A DNA stretch of 20,705 nt from CAZEFK01 sp964511405 (GCA_964511405.1 CAZEFK010000133.1:1-20705), one strand, 5' to 3'; numbered from the stretch's first letter, positions 6,579-15,983 are shown. A program made the numbers and translations. The notes: a model not told the origin generated them from the letters alone.

Positions 6579-6763
6579 ATAGCAGAGCCGGCGCATTTCA
6601 AATCAAGACAAGTGCCCGTGACAATTTTCAGGCCGATCGACGCCTGGTATTCGAGCGGCCCGCATCGATGCCTGACATGGACGATTTGTAAGGGTCTTTT
6701 GCCTTGCGTGGGCGTTCAAGGGAGACGACGTTCTCGACATCGGTTTTTCGAGGAGTGAGGTCC

Positions 6764-7078
6764 ATGCAGCTCCACAGCAAGCTCTTGATGGCCATGGGGC
6801 TGGCCGCCCTGATGGCCGGTGCGGTGGCCGGGCCGGCGCGGGCCGACGACGACGACCATTGGCACCACGGCTGGCATGAGCGCGAATGGCACGGGTGGCA
6901 TGGCTGGCATCGACCGGGTGTGGTGATCTATGGCGGGCCGCGCTACGTCTACGCCCCGCCGCCCCCGGTGATCTACGAGGCGCCGCCGCCGGTCGTCTAC
7001 GAAGCGCCGCCGCCAGTGTACTATGCGCCGCCCCCGAGCGCCGCGCTCAACGTGGTGGTGCCGTTGCACTTCCACTGA
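6764..7078 (+). CDS. Small exported His/Trp-rich protein with Tyr/Pro repeats
   Basis: This 104-residue protein has a Sec signal peptide with likely cleavage after ARA at residue 27. Four Asp (28-31) follow, then a dense His/Trp block (32-49: HWHHGWHEREWHGWHGWH) with Trp at 33, 37, 42, 45 and 48. The tail is Tyr/Pro-rich with repeats of V-x-Y-E-A-P-P-P and ends in NVVVPLHFH. It has no enzyme-like domain. Exported proteins with such tails are common in proteobacteria and mostly uncharacterised; the His cluster suggests possible metal binding, which is inference. ATG 6764 has AGGAG 8 nt upstream and opens directly on the signal peptide. It is a single-gene unit with a terminator-like hairpin at 7090-7123. 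Confidence 0.82.
   Translation: MQLHSKLLMAMGLAALMAGAVAGPARADDDDHWHHGWHEREWHGWHGWHRPGVVIYGGPRYVYAPPPPVIYEAPPPVVYEAPPPVYYAPPPSAALNVVVPLHFH
6968..7036 (+). repeat. In-frame tandem repeat encoding a Tyr/Pro tail
   Basis: Three adjacent units encode VIYEAPPP (6968-6991), VVYEAPPP (6992-7015) and VYYAPPP (7016-7036). They are 24, 24 and 21 nt long, close in DNA as well as protein sequence, and in frame within the small exported protein. Confidence 0.8.
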
Positions 7079-7089
7079 CCGCCGAAGCC

Positions 7090-7123
7090 CGGCTCGATGG
7101 CGGCTCGCATCGCCATTGAGCCG
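7090..7123. terminator. Bidirectional terminator-like hairpin between convergent genes
   Basis: CGGCTCGATGGCG (7090-7102) pairs with CGCCATTGAGCCG (7111-7123) over 13 positions with a single G-T pair and an 8-nt loop. It sits 11 nt after the stop of the His/Trp-rich gene and 30 nt beyond the stop of the convergent GNAT gene, so it can serve both. No U-tract is present, as is frequent in GC-rich genomes. A 9-nt direct repeat, GCCGAAGCC, occurs just before and at the end of the stem. Confidence 0.6.
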
Positions 7124-7153
7124 AAGCCGACGGATGGCCGCCTTCGACAGCCG

Positions 7154-7653
7154 TCAGGCCGCGATCTCGCGCACCAGATAGCGCACGGATTTTCCGGCCG
7201 CGGCCAGCGCCGCCGTGCCGACCTCGGCAAATCCCAGCGCTGCGTGAAACGCGTCGGAGCCGGGATTGGGCGGCTCGCTGTTGACTTCGCACCCGACCGT
7301 CGTGTGACCGGACGCCCGCGCCTCTTGGAACAGCTCCGCATAGAGCCGCCGCGCCACGCCGCGCCCACGGGCATCGGGTGCCACGACGATCCGGTCGACA
7401 TAGACGAAGCGCGGATAGCGCGCGCGGAACCACAGGAAGTTCGGACTGTCGTAAGCCGCGTCCTGGTCGAAGGCGAGGGCGAAGCCGTCCAACGCGCCGA
7501 TGCGGCGGGCATAGAAGGCCTGTCCCAGAAGCGCGCCGAGCCGATCGGCGTCGAGCCACGACAATTCGACGGCATGGGCGTTGTTCAGCGCGAGAACGGC
7601 GGCCCGATCGTCGATCGAGATCGCGCAAGGCGCATGCGCATGGTCGTGCCGCA

Positions 7654-7654
<1 letters not shown>
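7154..7654 (-). CDS. GNAT-family N-acetyltransferase
   Basis: This 166-residue GNAT acetyltransferase carries the acetyl-CoA binding motif A as VDRIVVAPDARGRGVARRL (the R-x-x-G-x-G/A pyrophosphate loop is ARGRGVA). A C-terminal part, VGCEVNSEPPNPGSDAFHAALGF, has the typical motif B ending in LGF. It resembles the predicted acetyltransferases of COG3818. The substrate is unknown. The ATG at 7654 overlaps the TGA of the NAD synthetase gene (TGATG), so translation is coupled and one mRNA is likely. Pairing with an NAD enzyme may be incidental. A GTG just upstream (7657) is a less likely start. Confidence 0.9.
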
Positions 7655-9696
<2,042 letters not shown>

Positions 9697-9854
9697 CGGC
9701 GGCTCCGCAAAAAACCGGCGTCCGCTGGGACTTAGAGCCGGCGCCCGGGCAGCGCAAGCCCTCCAGGGGTGCCCCGGGGGTGCGCTGCCGACATACGTCA
9801 ACGCGCCAATGATTTTTGTTAGACTGCCGGCCGGACCATCCAAGGCGCTCCCGC

Positions 9855-11396
9855 ATGTCCCAGACCGCCGTCTCCCCCCTGCTGCTGGCCGCGCGCCGGC
9901 TGACCCAGGACGGGGTGGATCTGGTCCGCGCCGGGCAGCTGACCCACGGCCTGGACGCCTTGCGCGAGGCCGCGACCCTGCTGCCGGCGGAGCCTGCCGT
10001 GCACAGCAACCTGGCCGTGGCGCTGGAGCGAGCGGGTGCCGCCGCGGATGCCTTCGCCAGCTGGTACCAGGCGCTGCTGCGCGCGCCGGAGCGCAGCGCC
10101 GCCTATCGCGCGCTGGCCGCCCACCTGGCTCGGGCCGGGCAGGCCGAGGCGGCCGCGCTCGCCGAACGGGCCGCCGACACCGTCGCGGCGTCGTCGGTCA
10201 TGCATCCCGATGCCGTCGAGGCGATCGAGACACTGCGCCGAGCGGTCGCACCGCACGACATCGAGCTGCTGACCCGCCTGGGCGGCCATGCCTTGGATCA
10301 CGGCGCGGAAGCCGCGGCCGTCGGCTATTTCCGGCAGGCCTGCGCCCTGCAGCCCGACACCCCCGGCCTGCGGGCCAACCTGCTGTTGGCGTACCGCCGC
10401 GCCGGGCTGCGCGCCGAAGCCATGGCCTTGGCCGAGGCCATGCTGGCGTCGCATCCGGAGCAACCGGCCGCGCGGTTCCACAAGGGCCAGATGCTGCTGG
10501 AAACCGGGGACTATGCCGCGGCCTGGCCCTATTTCGACGCCCATTGGGCCCAGGACCGGGCTTTCTCGGGCACGCCCGATTGGGTTCGCCGCGACCGGCT
10601 CTGGGACGGCCGCCCGCCCGCCGACCAGGTCGTCGGCCTGTGGCCCGGCGGCGGTCATGGCGACGCCCTGCAGTTCGTGCGCTATGTCCCGCTGCTCGCC
10701 GAGCGCGGCATCAGTGCGGTCCTGGCCGTGCAGCCGGCGCTGGTGCGGCTGTTCCGGCAGAGCGGCTTCGGCGACGTCCGCGACATCACCGAGCCGGCCG
10801 ATTTCCCGCTCTGCTGCCCGCTGGTGCGCCTGCCCGCCCTGTTCGGCACGACCCTGGCGACGATCCCGGCCGCGCCCTATCTGCGTGCCGACGCGGCGGC
10901 GGTGGCGGCGTGGCGCGATCGCCTGTCCGGCCCGGAGCCGCGGGTGGGATTGGTCTGGGCCGGTGCCGCCGGAACCGACTATGACGCGCGGCGGTCGCTG
11001 CCGCTGACGGCGCTGGAGCCACTGCTGCGCGTTGGCGGCGTGCGCTTCGTCTCGCTCCAGGTCGGAGCCGCCGTCGCCGACCCGCGCCTGCTGGATATCG
11101 CGCCCGACCTGTCGGACTTCGCTGATACGGCGGCGGCGATCGCCGCCTTGGACCTGGTGATCGCCGTCGACACTGCCGTGGCGCACCTGGCCGGCGGCCT
11201 CGGCCGGCCGACTTGGCTGCTCAACCGCTTCGACAGTTGTTGGCGATGGCTGGCCGGCCGCGCCGACAGCCCCTGGTATCCGAGCCTGCGCATTTTCCAG
11301 CAGGCAGCACCCGGCGATTGGGCCGGCGTCGTCGACGCCGCCGCAGCGGCGCTGTCGAGCTGGGCGGCGGCGCGGCGTCCGGAGTGCGTCGCATGA
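9855..11396 (+). CDS. TPR protein with C-terminal glycosyltransferase-9-like (GT-B) domain
   Basis: This 513-residue protein has two parts. Residues about 10-230 are Ala/Leu-rich helical repeats of TPR type (for example RAGQLTHGLDALREAATLLP, then EPAVHSNLAVALERAG). From about 255 it carries the GT-9/heptosyltransferase-like half seen in many alphaproteobacterial TPR proteins. The markers are GGGHGDALQFVRYVPLLAERG near 263, VGLVWAGAAGTDYDARRSLP, SLQVG, LDLVIAVDTAVAHLAGGLGR near 438 and CWRWLAGRADSPWYPSLRIF near 463. Such proteins are often thought to glycosylate proteins or envelope material, but the substrate here is unknown. The usual EQGLGDT motif is replaced by GGGHGDA. There is no signal peptide. 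The stop overlaps the next start by ATGA. A start at 9816 is rejected because ATG 9855 fits the protein better. Confidence 0.88.
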   Translation: MSQTAVSPLLLAARRLTQDGVDLVRAGQLTHGLDALREAATLLPAEPAVHSNLAVALERAGAAADAFASWYQALLRAPERSAAYRALAAHLARAGQAEAAALAERAADTVAASSVMHPDAVEAIETLRRAVAPHDIELLTRLGGHALDHGAEAAAVGYFRQACALQPDTPGLRANLLLAYRRAGLRAEAMALAEAMLASHPEQPAARFHKGQMLLETGDYAAAWPYFDAHWAQDRAFSGTPDWVRRDRLWDGRPPADQVVGLWPGGGHGDALQFVRYVPLLAERGISAVLAVQPALVRLFRQSGFGDVRDITEPADFPLCCPLVRLPALFGTTLATIPAAPYLRADAAAVAAWRDRLSGPEPRVGLVWAGAAGTDYDARRSLPLTALEPLLRVGGVRFVSLQVGAAVADPRLLDIAPDLSDFADTAAAIAALDLVIAVDTAVAHLAGGLGRPTWLLNRFDSCWRWLAGRADSPWYPSLRIFQQAAPGDWAGVVDAAAAALSSWAAARRPECVA

Positions 11397-11845
11397 CCGC
11401 CGAGGCCCTGGCCCGCCGGCTCCATGCCGGCCAGGTCGACAAGCTGGGAGAGCCCTATGTCGGCCACTTGGCGCGGGTGGTCGCGATCCTACGCCGGCGC
11501 TGGCCCGATGCCAGCGCCGCGGAGGTCGAGGCCGCCTGGCTGCATGACGCGATCGAGGACACCGGCGCCAACGCCGCCGACCTGCTGGCCGCCGGCATCT
11601 CGCCCGCGGCCGTGGCGATCGTCGAGCGGCTGACCCGGCCGCCTGGTTCGGACTATCTCGATTGGATCCGCGACTTGGCGGCGGCCGGCGACCGGTCGGT
11701 GCTGCGGGTCAAGCTGGCCGACAACGAGGACAACCGGGATCCCGGCCGGGTCGCCCGGCTGCCCGGCGGCGCGGCCGGGGTCGCGACCCGCTACGGCCCG
11801 GCGCGCGACATCCTCGAAGCCGCCCTGAACCGCGATGACCTCTGA
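11393..11845 (+). CDS. Small RelA/SpoT-type HD-domain phosphohydrolase
   Basis: This 150-residue single-domain protein fits the metal-dependent HD hydrolases of the (p)ppGpp hydrolase type. The metal and catalytic positions are visible: His25 in YVGHLARVV, His51-Asp52 and Glu55-Asp56 in WLHDAIEDTG, and Asp110 in VKLADNEDNRD. It lacks synthetase, TGS and ACT domains, so it resembles stand-alone small alarmone hydrolases or a relative with another nucleotide substrate. It is translationally coupled to the TPR-glycosyltransferase gene (4-nt ATGA overlap). Family assignment is firm at the HD level; alarmone hydrolysis is inference. Confidence 0.8.
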   Translation: MTAEALARRLHAGQVDKLGEPYVGHLARVVAILRRRWPDASAAEVEAAWLHDAIEDTGANAADLLAAGISPAAVAIVERLTRPPGSDYLDWIRDLAAAGDRSVLRVKLADNEDNRDPGRVARLPGGAAGVATRYGPARDILEAALNRDDL

Positions 11846-11887
11846 CGTCGAAACCGTGATCGAGACCGAGTTCGTGCCGCTGCCGAC

Positions 11888-13069
11888 TTAGCCCGCGCCG
11901 CGCAGCAGCTGCTCGACCGCACGGGTCAGGAGCGGTGCGGCGGCGCCCTCGATGCCCAGCGCCTCACTCGCCGCTTCGTGCCGAAGCGGCGGCAGGGCGA
12001 GCCCGCCGATCATCCCCTCGCGCTGGTACAAGGCCGCGAATTCGGCCCACAGTGCCGGGTTGGCGGCCAGCGGCCCCGACACCAGGACGCGCTCCGGAAA
12101 CAGCAGCCGGCAGACATTGGCCAGGGCGCGCGCCACCAGCCCCGCGGCCTCGGCCATCGCCGGCAGGGCGACGAGGTTGCGGTCGGCGACCTGGCTGGCC
12201 AGCACCGCCTCGTCCTCGACCAGATCCGGCCACTGCGCGCGCAGCCCCGGCAGCAGCGCCCACAGCGCGGCGCCGGTCTCCAGGCAGCCGGTGTTGCCGC
12301 AGCCGCAGGGCCGGCCCGCCAAGGCGCCGAAGCGCCAGTGGCCGACCTCGCCGAACGGCCCGCCGGCGCCATTGACGGTCTGCCCGTCGACCGCATAGGC
12401 GAGGCCGATGCCCCAGCCCCAGTGCAGCAGCACCGTGCCGCCCCGCCGGTCCGGCACCGCCGCCAGCCGCGCCTGCAGTTCGGCCTCCAGGTGCCGGACC
12501 ACCAGCACCGGCGGGGCGACGGCGTGCAGGACCGCGGCAATGTCCAGGCCGCCGATGCGCGGCCAGCGCGACGAGGCGAGCCAGCGGCCACGGCGCAGAT
12601 CGACCACGCCGGAGACCGCCGCGCTGGTGCCGGCATAGGCCATGCCCGGCCGCAGGCCGGCCTGCAGCCGCGTCGCGAGGTCGGCGAGCGCGGCGGCCAT
12701 GGCCTGGTTGTCGGCGTCGGACGGCACCGGCACGGCCTGCCGCAGCAGCACGCGGCCGGCCAGGTCGACCAGCACCCCGACCACCGTGCGGCTGGCCAGA
12801 TGGAGCACGCCGACGCCCAGCCGGTCCGGATTGAGCCGCAGCGTCGCCGCCGGGCGACCGCGGCCGTTGCGGCCGCCCGAGCCCGCCACCAGCAGTCCAC
12901 GGGCCAGCAACTCGCCGACCAGGTGCGACACCGTCGTCGAGCGCAGGCCCAGCCGGTCGGCGAGCTGGGTCCGGGCGCAGGCGGTCCCGTCCTGGACCGC
13001 CATCAGCACGCGGGCGCCGTCCCGTTCGGCAGGATCCGCAAAGCGGGTGTCGTCCAGCCGGATCAGCAT
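11888..13069 (-). CDS. ROK-family transcriptional regulator (NagC/Mlc type)
   Basis: This 393-residue sugar-responsive regulator has an N-terminal winged helix-turn-helix at about residues 20-60 (RTQLADRLGLRSTTVSHLVG). The ROK domain includes WGWGIGLAYAVDGQ and the zinc-site signature with His244 (GEVGHW), Cys255, Cys257, Cys262 and Glu264 in CGCGNTGCLE. The N-terminal phosphate loop of ROK sugar kinases (D-x-G-G-T) is not present, which supports a regulator rather than a kinase. ATG 13069 gives a normal length, with AAGG about 10 nt upstream. It diverges from the nagA-like gene across a perfect 22-bp palindrome, so control by an amino-sugar phosphate or related sugar is a reasonable inference. 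Confidence 0.9.
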   Translation of the reverse strand: MLIRLDDTRFADPAERDGARVLMAVQDGTACARTQLADRLGLRSTTVSHLVGELLARGLLVAGSGGRNGRGRPAATLRLNPDRLGVGVLHLASRTVVGVLVDLAGRVLLRQAVPVPSDADNQAMAAALADLATRLQAGLRPGMAYAGTSAAVSGVVDLRRGRWLASSRWPRIGGLDIAAVLHAVAPPVLVVRHLEAELQARLAAVPDRRGGTVLLHWGWGIGLAYAVDGQTVNGAGGPFGEVGHWRFGALAGRPCGCGNTGCLETGAALWALLPGLRAQWPDLVEDEAVLASQVADRNLVALPAMAEAAGLVARALANVCRLLFPERVLVSGPLAANPALWAEFAALYQREGMIGGLALPPLRHEAASEALGIEGAAAPLLTRAVEQLLRGAG

Positions 13070-13089
13070 GCGGGCAAAGCCTTGGTCTT

Positions 13090-13111
13090 TTTTGAACGCG
13101 AGCGTTCAAAA
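13090..13111. promoter_or_regulatory. Candidate ROK-regulator operator
   Basis: A perfect inverted repeat, TTTTGAACGC-GA-GCGTTCAAAA, has 10-nt arms and a 2-nt centre. It begins 21 nt upstream of the ROK start codon and lies 86 nt before the nagA start. It is AT-rich within GC-rich surroundings and is the only strong palindrome in the shared region, so it is the natural binding site for the adjacent regulator. Confidence 0.75.
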
Positions 13112-13144
13112 TTAGATTGCCACGGCACGAGGATCGGGGTCTCC

Positions 13145-13150
13145 TATGAT
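13145..13150 (+). promoter_or_regulatory. Candidate -10 box for the nagA operon
   Basis: TATGAT matches five of six -10 consensus bases and would give a leader of about 40 nt before nagA. No good -35 box is found at 16-18 nt (TTGCCA at 13117 is 22 nt away), so activation or a weak -35 would be needed. Confidence 0.3.
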
Positions 13151-13197
13151 TACGGTCGATAGAGGCCGGTCATAACGCAAACAGGGCGACGGCGGCG

Positions 13198-14253
13198 ATG
13201 CGGAGCACGGGCCTTGCCGACCTCCAGGTCAACGGCTTCGCCGGCGTCGACTTCAATGCCGGCGACGCTGGCGGCCTCGATGCCGAGCGCCTGGACGGGG
13301 CCCTGGCCGCGATGCTGGCCACCGGCGTCACCTGCTGCCTGCCGACGGTCATCACCGCGCCGGCGCCGGTCCTGGCCGAGCGGCTGCGCGTCCTGGACGC
13401 CGCCGTGGCCGGCAGCCGGCTCGGCCCGCTGATGTGCCCCGGCTACCATTTGGAGGGCCCGTTCCTGAACCCGGGCGCCGGTTATGCCGGCTGCCATCCG
13501 CCCGAGGCGATGATCGCGCCCGATGTTGGGCTGCTGCGGGCGCTGGAAGCGCCCCTCGCCCGGCCCATCCTGCTGCTGACGCTGGCGCCCGAGCTGCCCG
13601 GCGCCCTGGCCTGCATCCGCGCCGCGCAGGCGGCCGGCAAGCTGGTCGCGATCGGCCACAGCGCCGTCACCTTCGAGCAGGTGGCCGACGCCGCGGCGGC
13701 CGGAGCGACCCTGTCGACCCATCTCGGCAACGGCCTGCCGAAGACCTTGCCCAAGCTCGCCAACCCGGTGTTCGCACAGCTGGCCGAGGACCGGCTCGCC
13801 GCCGGCGTCATCGCCGACGGCATCCACCTGCCGCCGCCGGCGCTGAAGGTGCTGCTGCGCGCCAAGGGACCGGGCCGGACGTTCCTGGTCACCGACGCCA
13901 CGGCCGCCGCCGCCGCGCCGCCCGGCCTGTATCCCTTCGCCGGCATGACCGTCGAGCGCAGTGCCGACGGCACCGTGCGGGTGCCCGGCGGGGGCGGCCT
14001 GGCCGGCTCGTCGCTGTGCCTCGACCAAGGCGTGCGCAATCTGTGCGCCTGGGGCCTGGCGACGCCGACTGAAGCGCTGGCCATGGCCGACGCCGTGCCG
14101 CGCACGCTGCTCGCCCCGGCGCTGGCCGCCCACGGCATCACCTTGCCCCCGAGCGACGTCGACTGGATGCCGGCCCTGCGCCCCCGGCATCTCCGCCTCG
14201 GCGACCTGGCGTGGCGCTTTCCACACGAACAGGAGACTGGCCAAGATGCATGA
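13198..14253 (+). CDS. nagA: NagA-like amidohydrolase (N-acetylglucosamine-6-phosphate deacetylase family), short form
   Basis: This 351-residue amidohydrolase-fold protein has NagA hallmarks: LADLQVNGFAGVDFN, HLEGPFLNPGAGYAGCHPP with metal ligand Glu86, GHSAV with His154, STHLGNG with His175, IADGIHLPP with His210, and catalytic Asp233 in VTDATA. NagA removes the acetyl group from GlcNAc-6-phosphate. The protein starts almost directly at the first barrel strand and lacks the usual N-terminal beta segment. Its C-terminus also lacks the closing G-x-x-A-D-L-V strand of typical NagA. No in-frame ATG, GTG or TTG lies between the upstream stop at 13147 and 13198, so this is not a mis-called start. 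HLGNG replaces the usual HLFNAM. It may be a NagA subfamily with a related N-acyl amino-sugar substrate. It overlaps the next gene by 8 nt and faces a ROK regulator. Confidence 0.82.
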   Translation: MRSTGLADLQVNGFAGVDFNAGDAGGLDAERLDGALAAMLATGVTCCLPTVITAPAPVLAERLRVLDAAVAGSRLGPLMCPGYHLEGPFLNPGAGYAGCHPPEAMIAPDVGLLRALEAPLARPILLLTLAPELPGALACIRAAQAAGKLVAIGHSAVTFEQVADAAAAGATLSTHLGNGLPKTLPKLANPVFAQLAEDRLAAGVIADGIHLPPPALKVLLRAKGPGRTFLVTDATAAAAAPPGLYPFAGMTVERSADGTVRVPGGGGLAGSSLCLDQGVRNLCAWGLATPTEALAMADAVPRTLLAPALAAHGITLPPSDVDWMPALRPRHLRLGDLAWRFPHEQETGQDA

Positions 14254-15454
14254 CGATTCTCCCCTGCATCGGTCGCTGCCGCGCCGGGCCGTGGTCGGCG
14301 GCCTCGCCGCCTCGGCAGTCGCGGGCGTGCTGCCGGCGCGGGCCGCCTTGCCAGCGCTGCCGGCGAGCCCGGCGGCGATCACCGTCATCGACGTCGCCGG
14401 CGCGCTGGCACTGCATCAGCGCGCCTTCGAGGACTACCGGACGGCCAATCCGAAGCTGGTCTCGCGGATCACCTTCGTGAAGGCGCCGGCGCCGGAGCTC
14501 GCAGGCAAGGTCAAGGCGCAGGAGGATGCCGGCCGCGCCGACATCGACCTGGTGCTGACCGCCAGCGACGGGCTGTCGGCCGGCCTGGCGCTGGGCCTGT
14601 GGCAGACGCTCCTGCCCGACTATGCCGAGAAATTCCCGAACCTGGAGCAGAACTACGAGCCGGCGGCGCTCAACCTGCACCGGGTGCAGGGCGCCGGCTA
14701 CGGCGTGGTGTGCTCGTACTATCCGTCGGGCCCGCTGCTCGAATACATGCCGGACCGCGTCAAGCAGGCACCGGGGACGGCCGAAGAGCTGCTGGCCTGG
14801 GCCAGGGCCAATCCCAACCGGTTCCTGTACGCCCGCCCGAACAACTCGGGCCCCGGCCGCAGCTTCATGATGGGCCTGCCCTATCTGCTGGGCGACAAGG
14901 ATCCCAAGGATCCGGTCGGCGGCTGGGACAAGACCTGGGCCTATCTGCAGGAGCTGGGCCGGTACATCGAATATTATCCGACCGGCACCGGCGTGACGAT
15001 GAAGGAGCTGGGCGAAGGCTCACGCGACATCATCGTGACCACCACCGGGTGGGACATCAATCCGCGGGTGCTGGGCACGGTGCCGAAGGAAGCGAAGATC
15101 GGGATTCTCAAGGGCTTCCACTGGATCTCGGACGCCAACTACATGGTGGTGCCGAAAGGCCTGCCGGCCGACCGGCTGGCCGTGGTGCTTGATATGATGG
15201 CTTTCATTCTGCAGCCGAAGATGCAGGCCTATGCCTATGACCAGGGCTACCTCTATCCCGGCCCGGCCGTGAAGAATGTCGGCCTCGACCTCGCCCCGCC
15301 CGAGAGCCGCCAAGCGATCGAGGAGTTCGGCCGGCCGGAGTACGCCCAGCTGATCGCCGGCAACCCGATCGAGCTGCCGCTCAAGCCCGAGCAGATGGTG
15401 CTGGCCTTCCGCCGCTGGGACGAGCTGGTCGGCGCGAACAAGCTGAACCGATAG
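14246..15454 (+). CDS. ABC transporter substrate-binding protein (Tat-exported, PotD/AfuA-like family)
   Basis: This is a 402-residue periplasmic binding protein. The N-terminus has a twin-arginine motif (LPRRAVVGG) and a hydrophobic stretch ending in ARA, a likely Tat signal. The mature part has the two-lobed binding-protein pattern of iron/polyamine-type extracellular family 1 or 8 proteins (ITVIDVAGALALHQRAFEDY, YGVVCSYYPSGPLL, ANYMVVPKGLPADR). The gene begins inside the nagA end (ATGCATGA), with AGGAG 10 nt upstream. No permease or ATPase gene follows; a convergent gene begins after a hairpin. It is therefore an orphan binding protein that must share or lack a membrane partner here. Coupling to nagA suggests an amino-sugar-related ligand, which is inference. 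Confidence 0.87.
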   Translation: MHDDSPLHRSLPRRAVVGGLAASAVAGVLPARAALPALPASPAAITVIDVAGALALHQRAFEDYRTANPKLVSRITFVKAPAPELAGKVKAQEDAGRADIDLVLTASDGLSAGLALGLWQTLLPDYAEKFPNLEQNYEPAALNLHRVQGAGYGVVCSYYPSGPLLEYMPDRVKQAPGTAEELLAWARANPNRFLYARPNNSGPGRSFMMGLPYLLGDKDPKDPVGGWDKTWAYLQELGRYIEYYPTGTGVTMKELGEGSRDIIVTTTGWDINPRVLGTVPKEAKIGILKGFHWISDANYMVVPKGLPADRLAVVLDMMAFILQPKMQAYAYDQGYLYPGPAVKNVGLDLAPPESRQAIEEFGRPEYAQLIAGNPIELPLKPEQMVLAFRRWDELVGANKLNR

Positions 15455-15462
15455 GCGGACAC

Positions 15463-15489
15463 GCGGCGGCTTGACCGGCAGGCCGCCGC
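15463..15489. terminator. Terminator-like hairpin between convergent genes
   Basis: GCGGCGGC (15463-15470) pairs perfectly with GCCGCCGC (15482-15489) across an 11-nt loop, in the 43-nt gap between the binding-protein stop and the cupin stop. It has no U-tract. It probably works in both directions. Confidence 0.4.
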
Positions 15490-15497
15490 TGCCGACG

Positions 15498-15983
15498 CTA
15501 CGGAAACTCGATACCATCGACCGGCTCCTGGTCGAACCGCCGCATCAGCGCCACCAACTCGTCGCGGCTTGGCTGCCGGCCGTCCTTCGTCAGCGCCGCC
15601 AGCCCGGCGAAATAGTCCTCCCGCCGATCGGCCGGACAGAACAGGATCAGCAGCGTCGCCGGAGCCGCCGCCATATTCGCGAAGCCGTGCACCGCATCAG
15701 GCGGCACGACCAGCAATGTCCCGGCGGACGCGCGGACGCGCTCGTCGCCCGCCAGCAATTCGATCTCGCCGTCGACAACGTAGAAAAACTCGGTCAAGTG
15801 ATGGTGCGTGTGCGGGCGCGCGCCCATCGCGCCGGCTGCCATCTCGAACTCGAACAGACCGAAGTGGTTGTCGGTGTCTTTGCCGGTGACCTTGAAGGTG
15901 CAGCGGGTATTCCCGCCGATGACCACGTACTCGCCCTCGCCCGGGCCGAGGACTTTCGGATCGGCGTGGTCTGGATATGTCAT
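15498..15983 (-). CDS. Cupin-domain protein
   Basis: This 161-residue single-domain cupin carries both conserved motifs. Motif 1 is PHTHHHLTEFFYVVDGE with metal ligands His58, His60 and Glu65. Motif 2 is PPDAVHGFAN with His99. Small cupins of this layout include dioxygenases, isomerases and binding proteins, so the reaction is not determinable from sequence. ATG 15983 has GGAGG 5 nt upstream; an ATG at 15995 is the alternative. It follows the GntR gene by 48 nt on the same strand and is probably co-transcribed with it, opposite the peptide-type ABC importer, hinting at a role in using the imported compound. Confidence 0.87.
   Translation of the reverse strand: MTYPDHADPKVLGPGEGEYVVIGGNTRCTFKVTGKDTDNHFGLFEFEMAAGAMGARPHTHHHLTEFFYVVDGEIELLAGDERVRASAGTLLVVPPDAVHGFANMAAAPATLLILFCPADRREDYFAGLAALTKDGRQPSRDELVALMRRFDQEPVDGIEFP

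Larger units (their letters stand above)
6402..6763. other. 362-nt divergent intergenic region without a gene, rich in hairpins
   Basis: No convincing coding frame lies between the lactonase start (minus strand) and the His/Trp-rich protein start (plus strand). It contains three successive hairpins at 6442-6475, 6505-6528 and 6531-6578. A stretch of lower GC follows (about 6595-6630), where a promoter for the plus-strand gene would be expected. I could not find well-spaced -35 and -10 boxes. Confidence 0.6.

Noticed and set aside
6619..6652. Possible promoter for the His/Trp-rich gene (GTGACA with GGTATT)
   Set aside because: Spacing of 21 nt is too long for a sigma-70 promoter and neither box is strong.
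9796..9824. Possible promoter for the TPR gene (TTAGAC at 9819-9824)
   Set aside because: The hexamer 17 nt upstream (CGTCAA) is a poor -35, so the pair is not supported well enough to list.
9819..11186. 455-codon minus-strand frame opposite the TPR protein
   Set aside because: Shadow frame; the sense strand has clear TPR and GT-9-like motifs.
11978..13162. 394-codon plus-strand frame opposite the ROK gene
   Set aside because: Shadow frame without recognisable domain, opposite a complete ROK regulator with its zinc signature.
14895..14915. Repeated GGATCC-type hexamers in the binding-protein gene
   Set aside because: They simply encode Asp-Pro-Lys-Asp-Pro in a normal coding frame.
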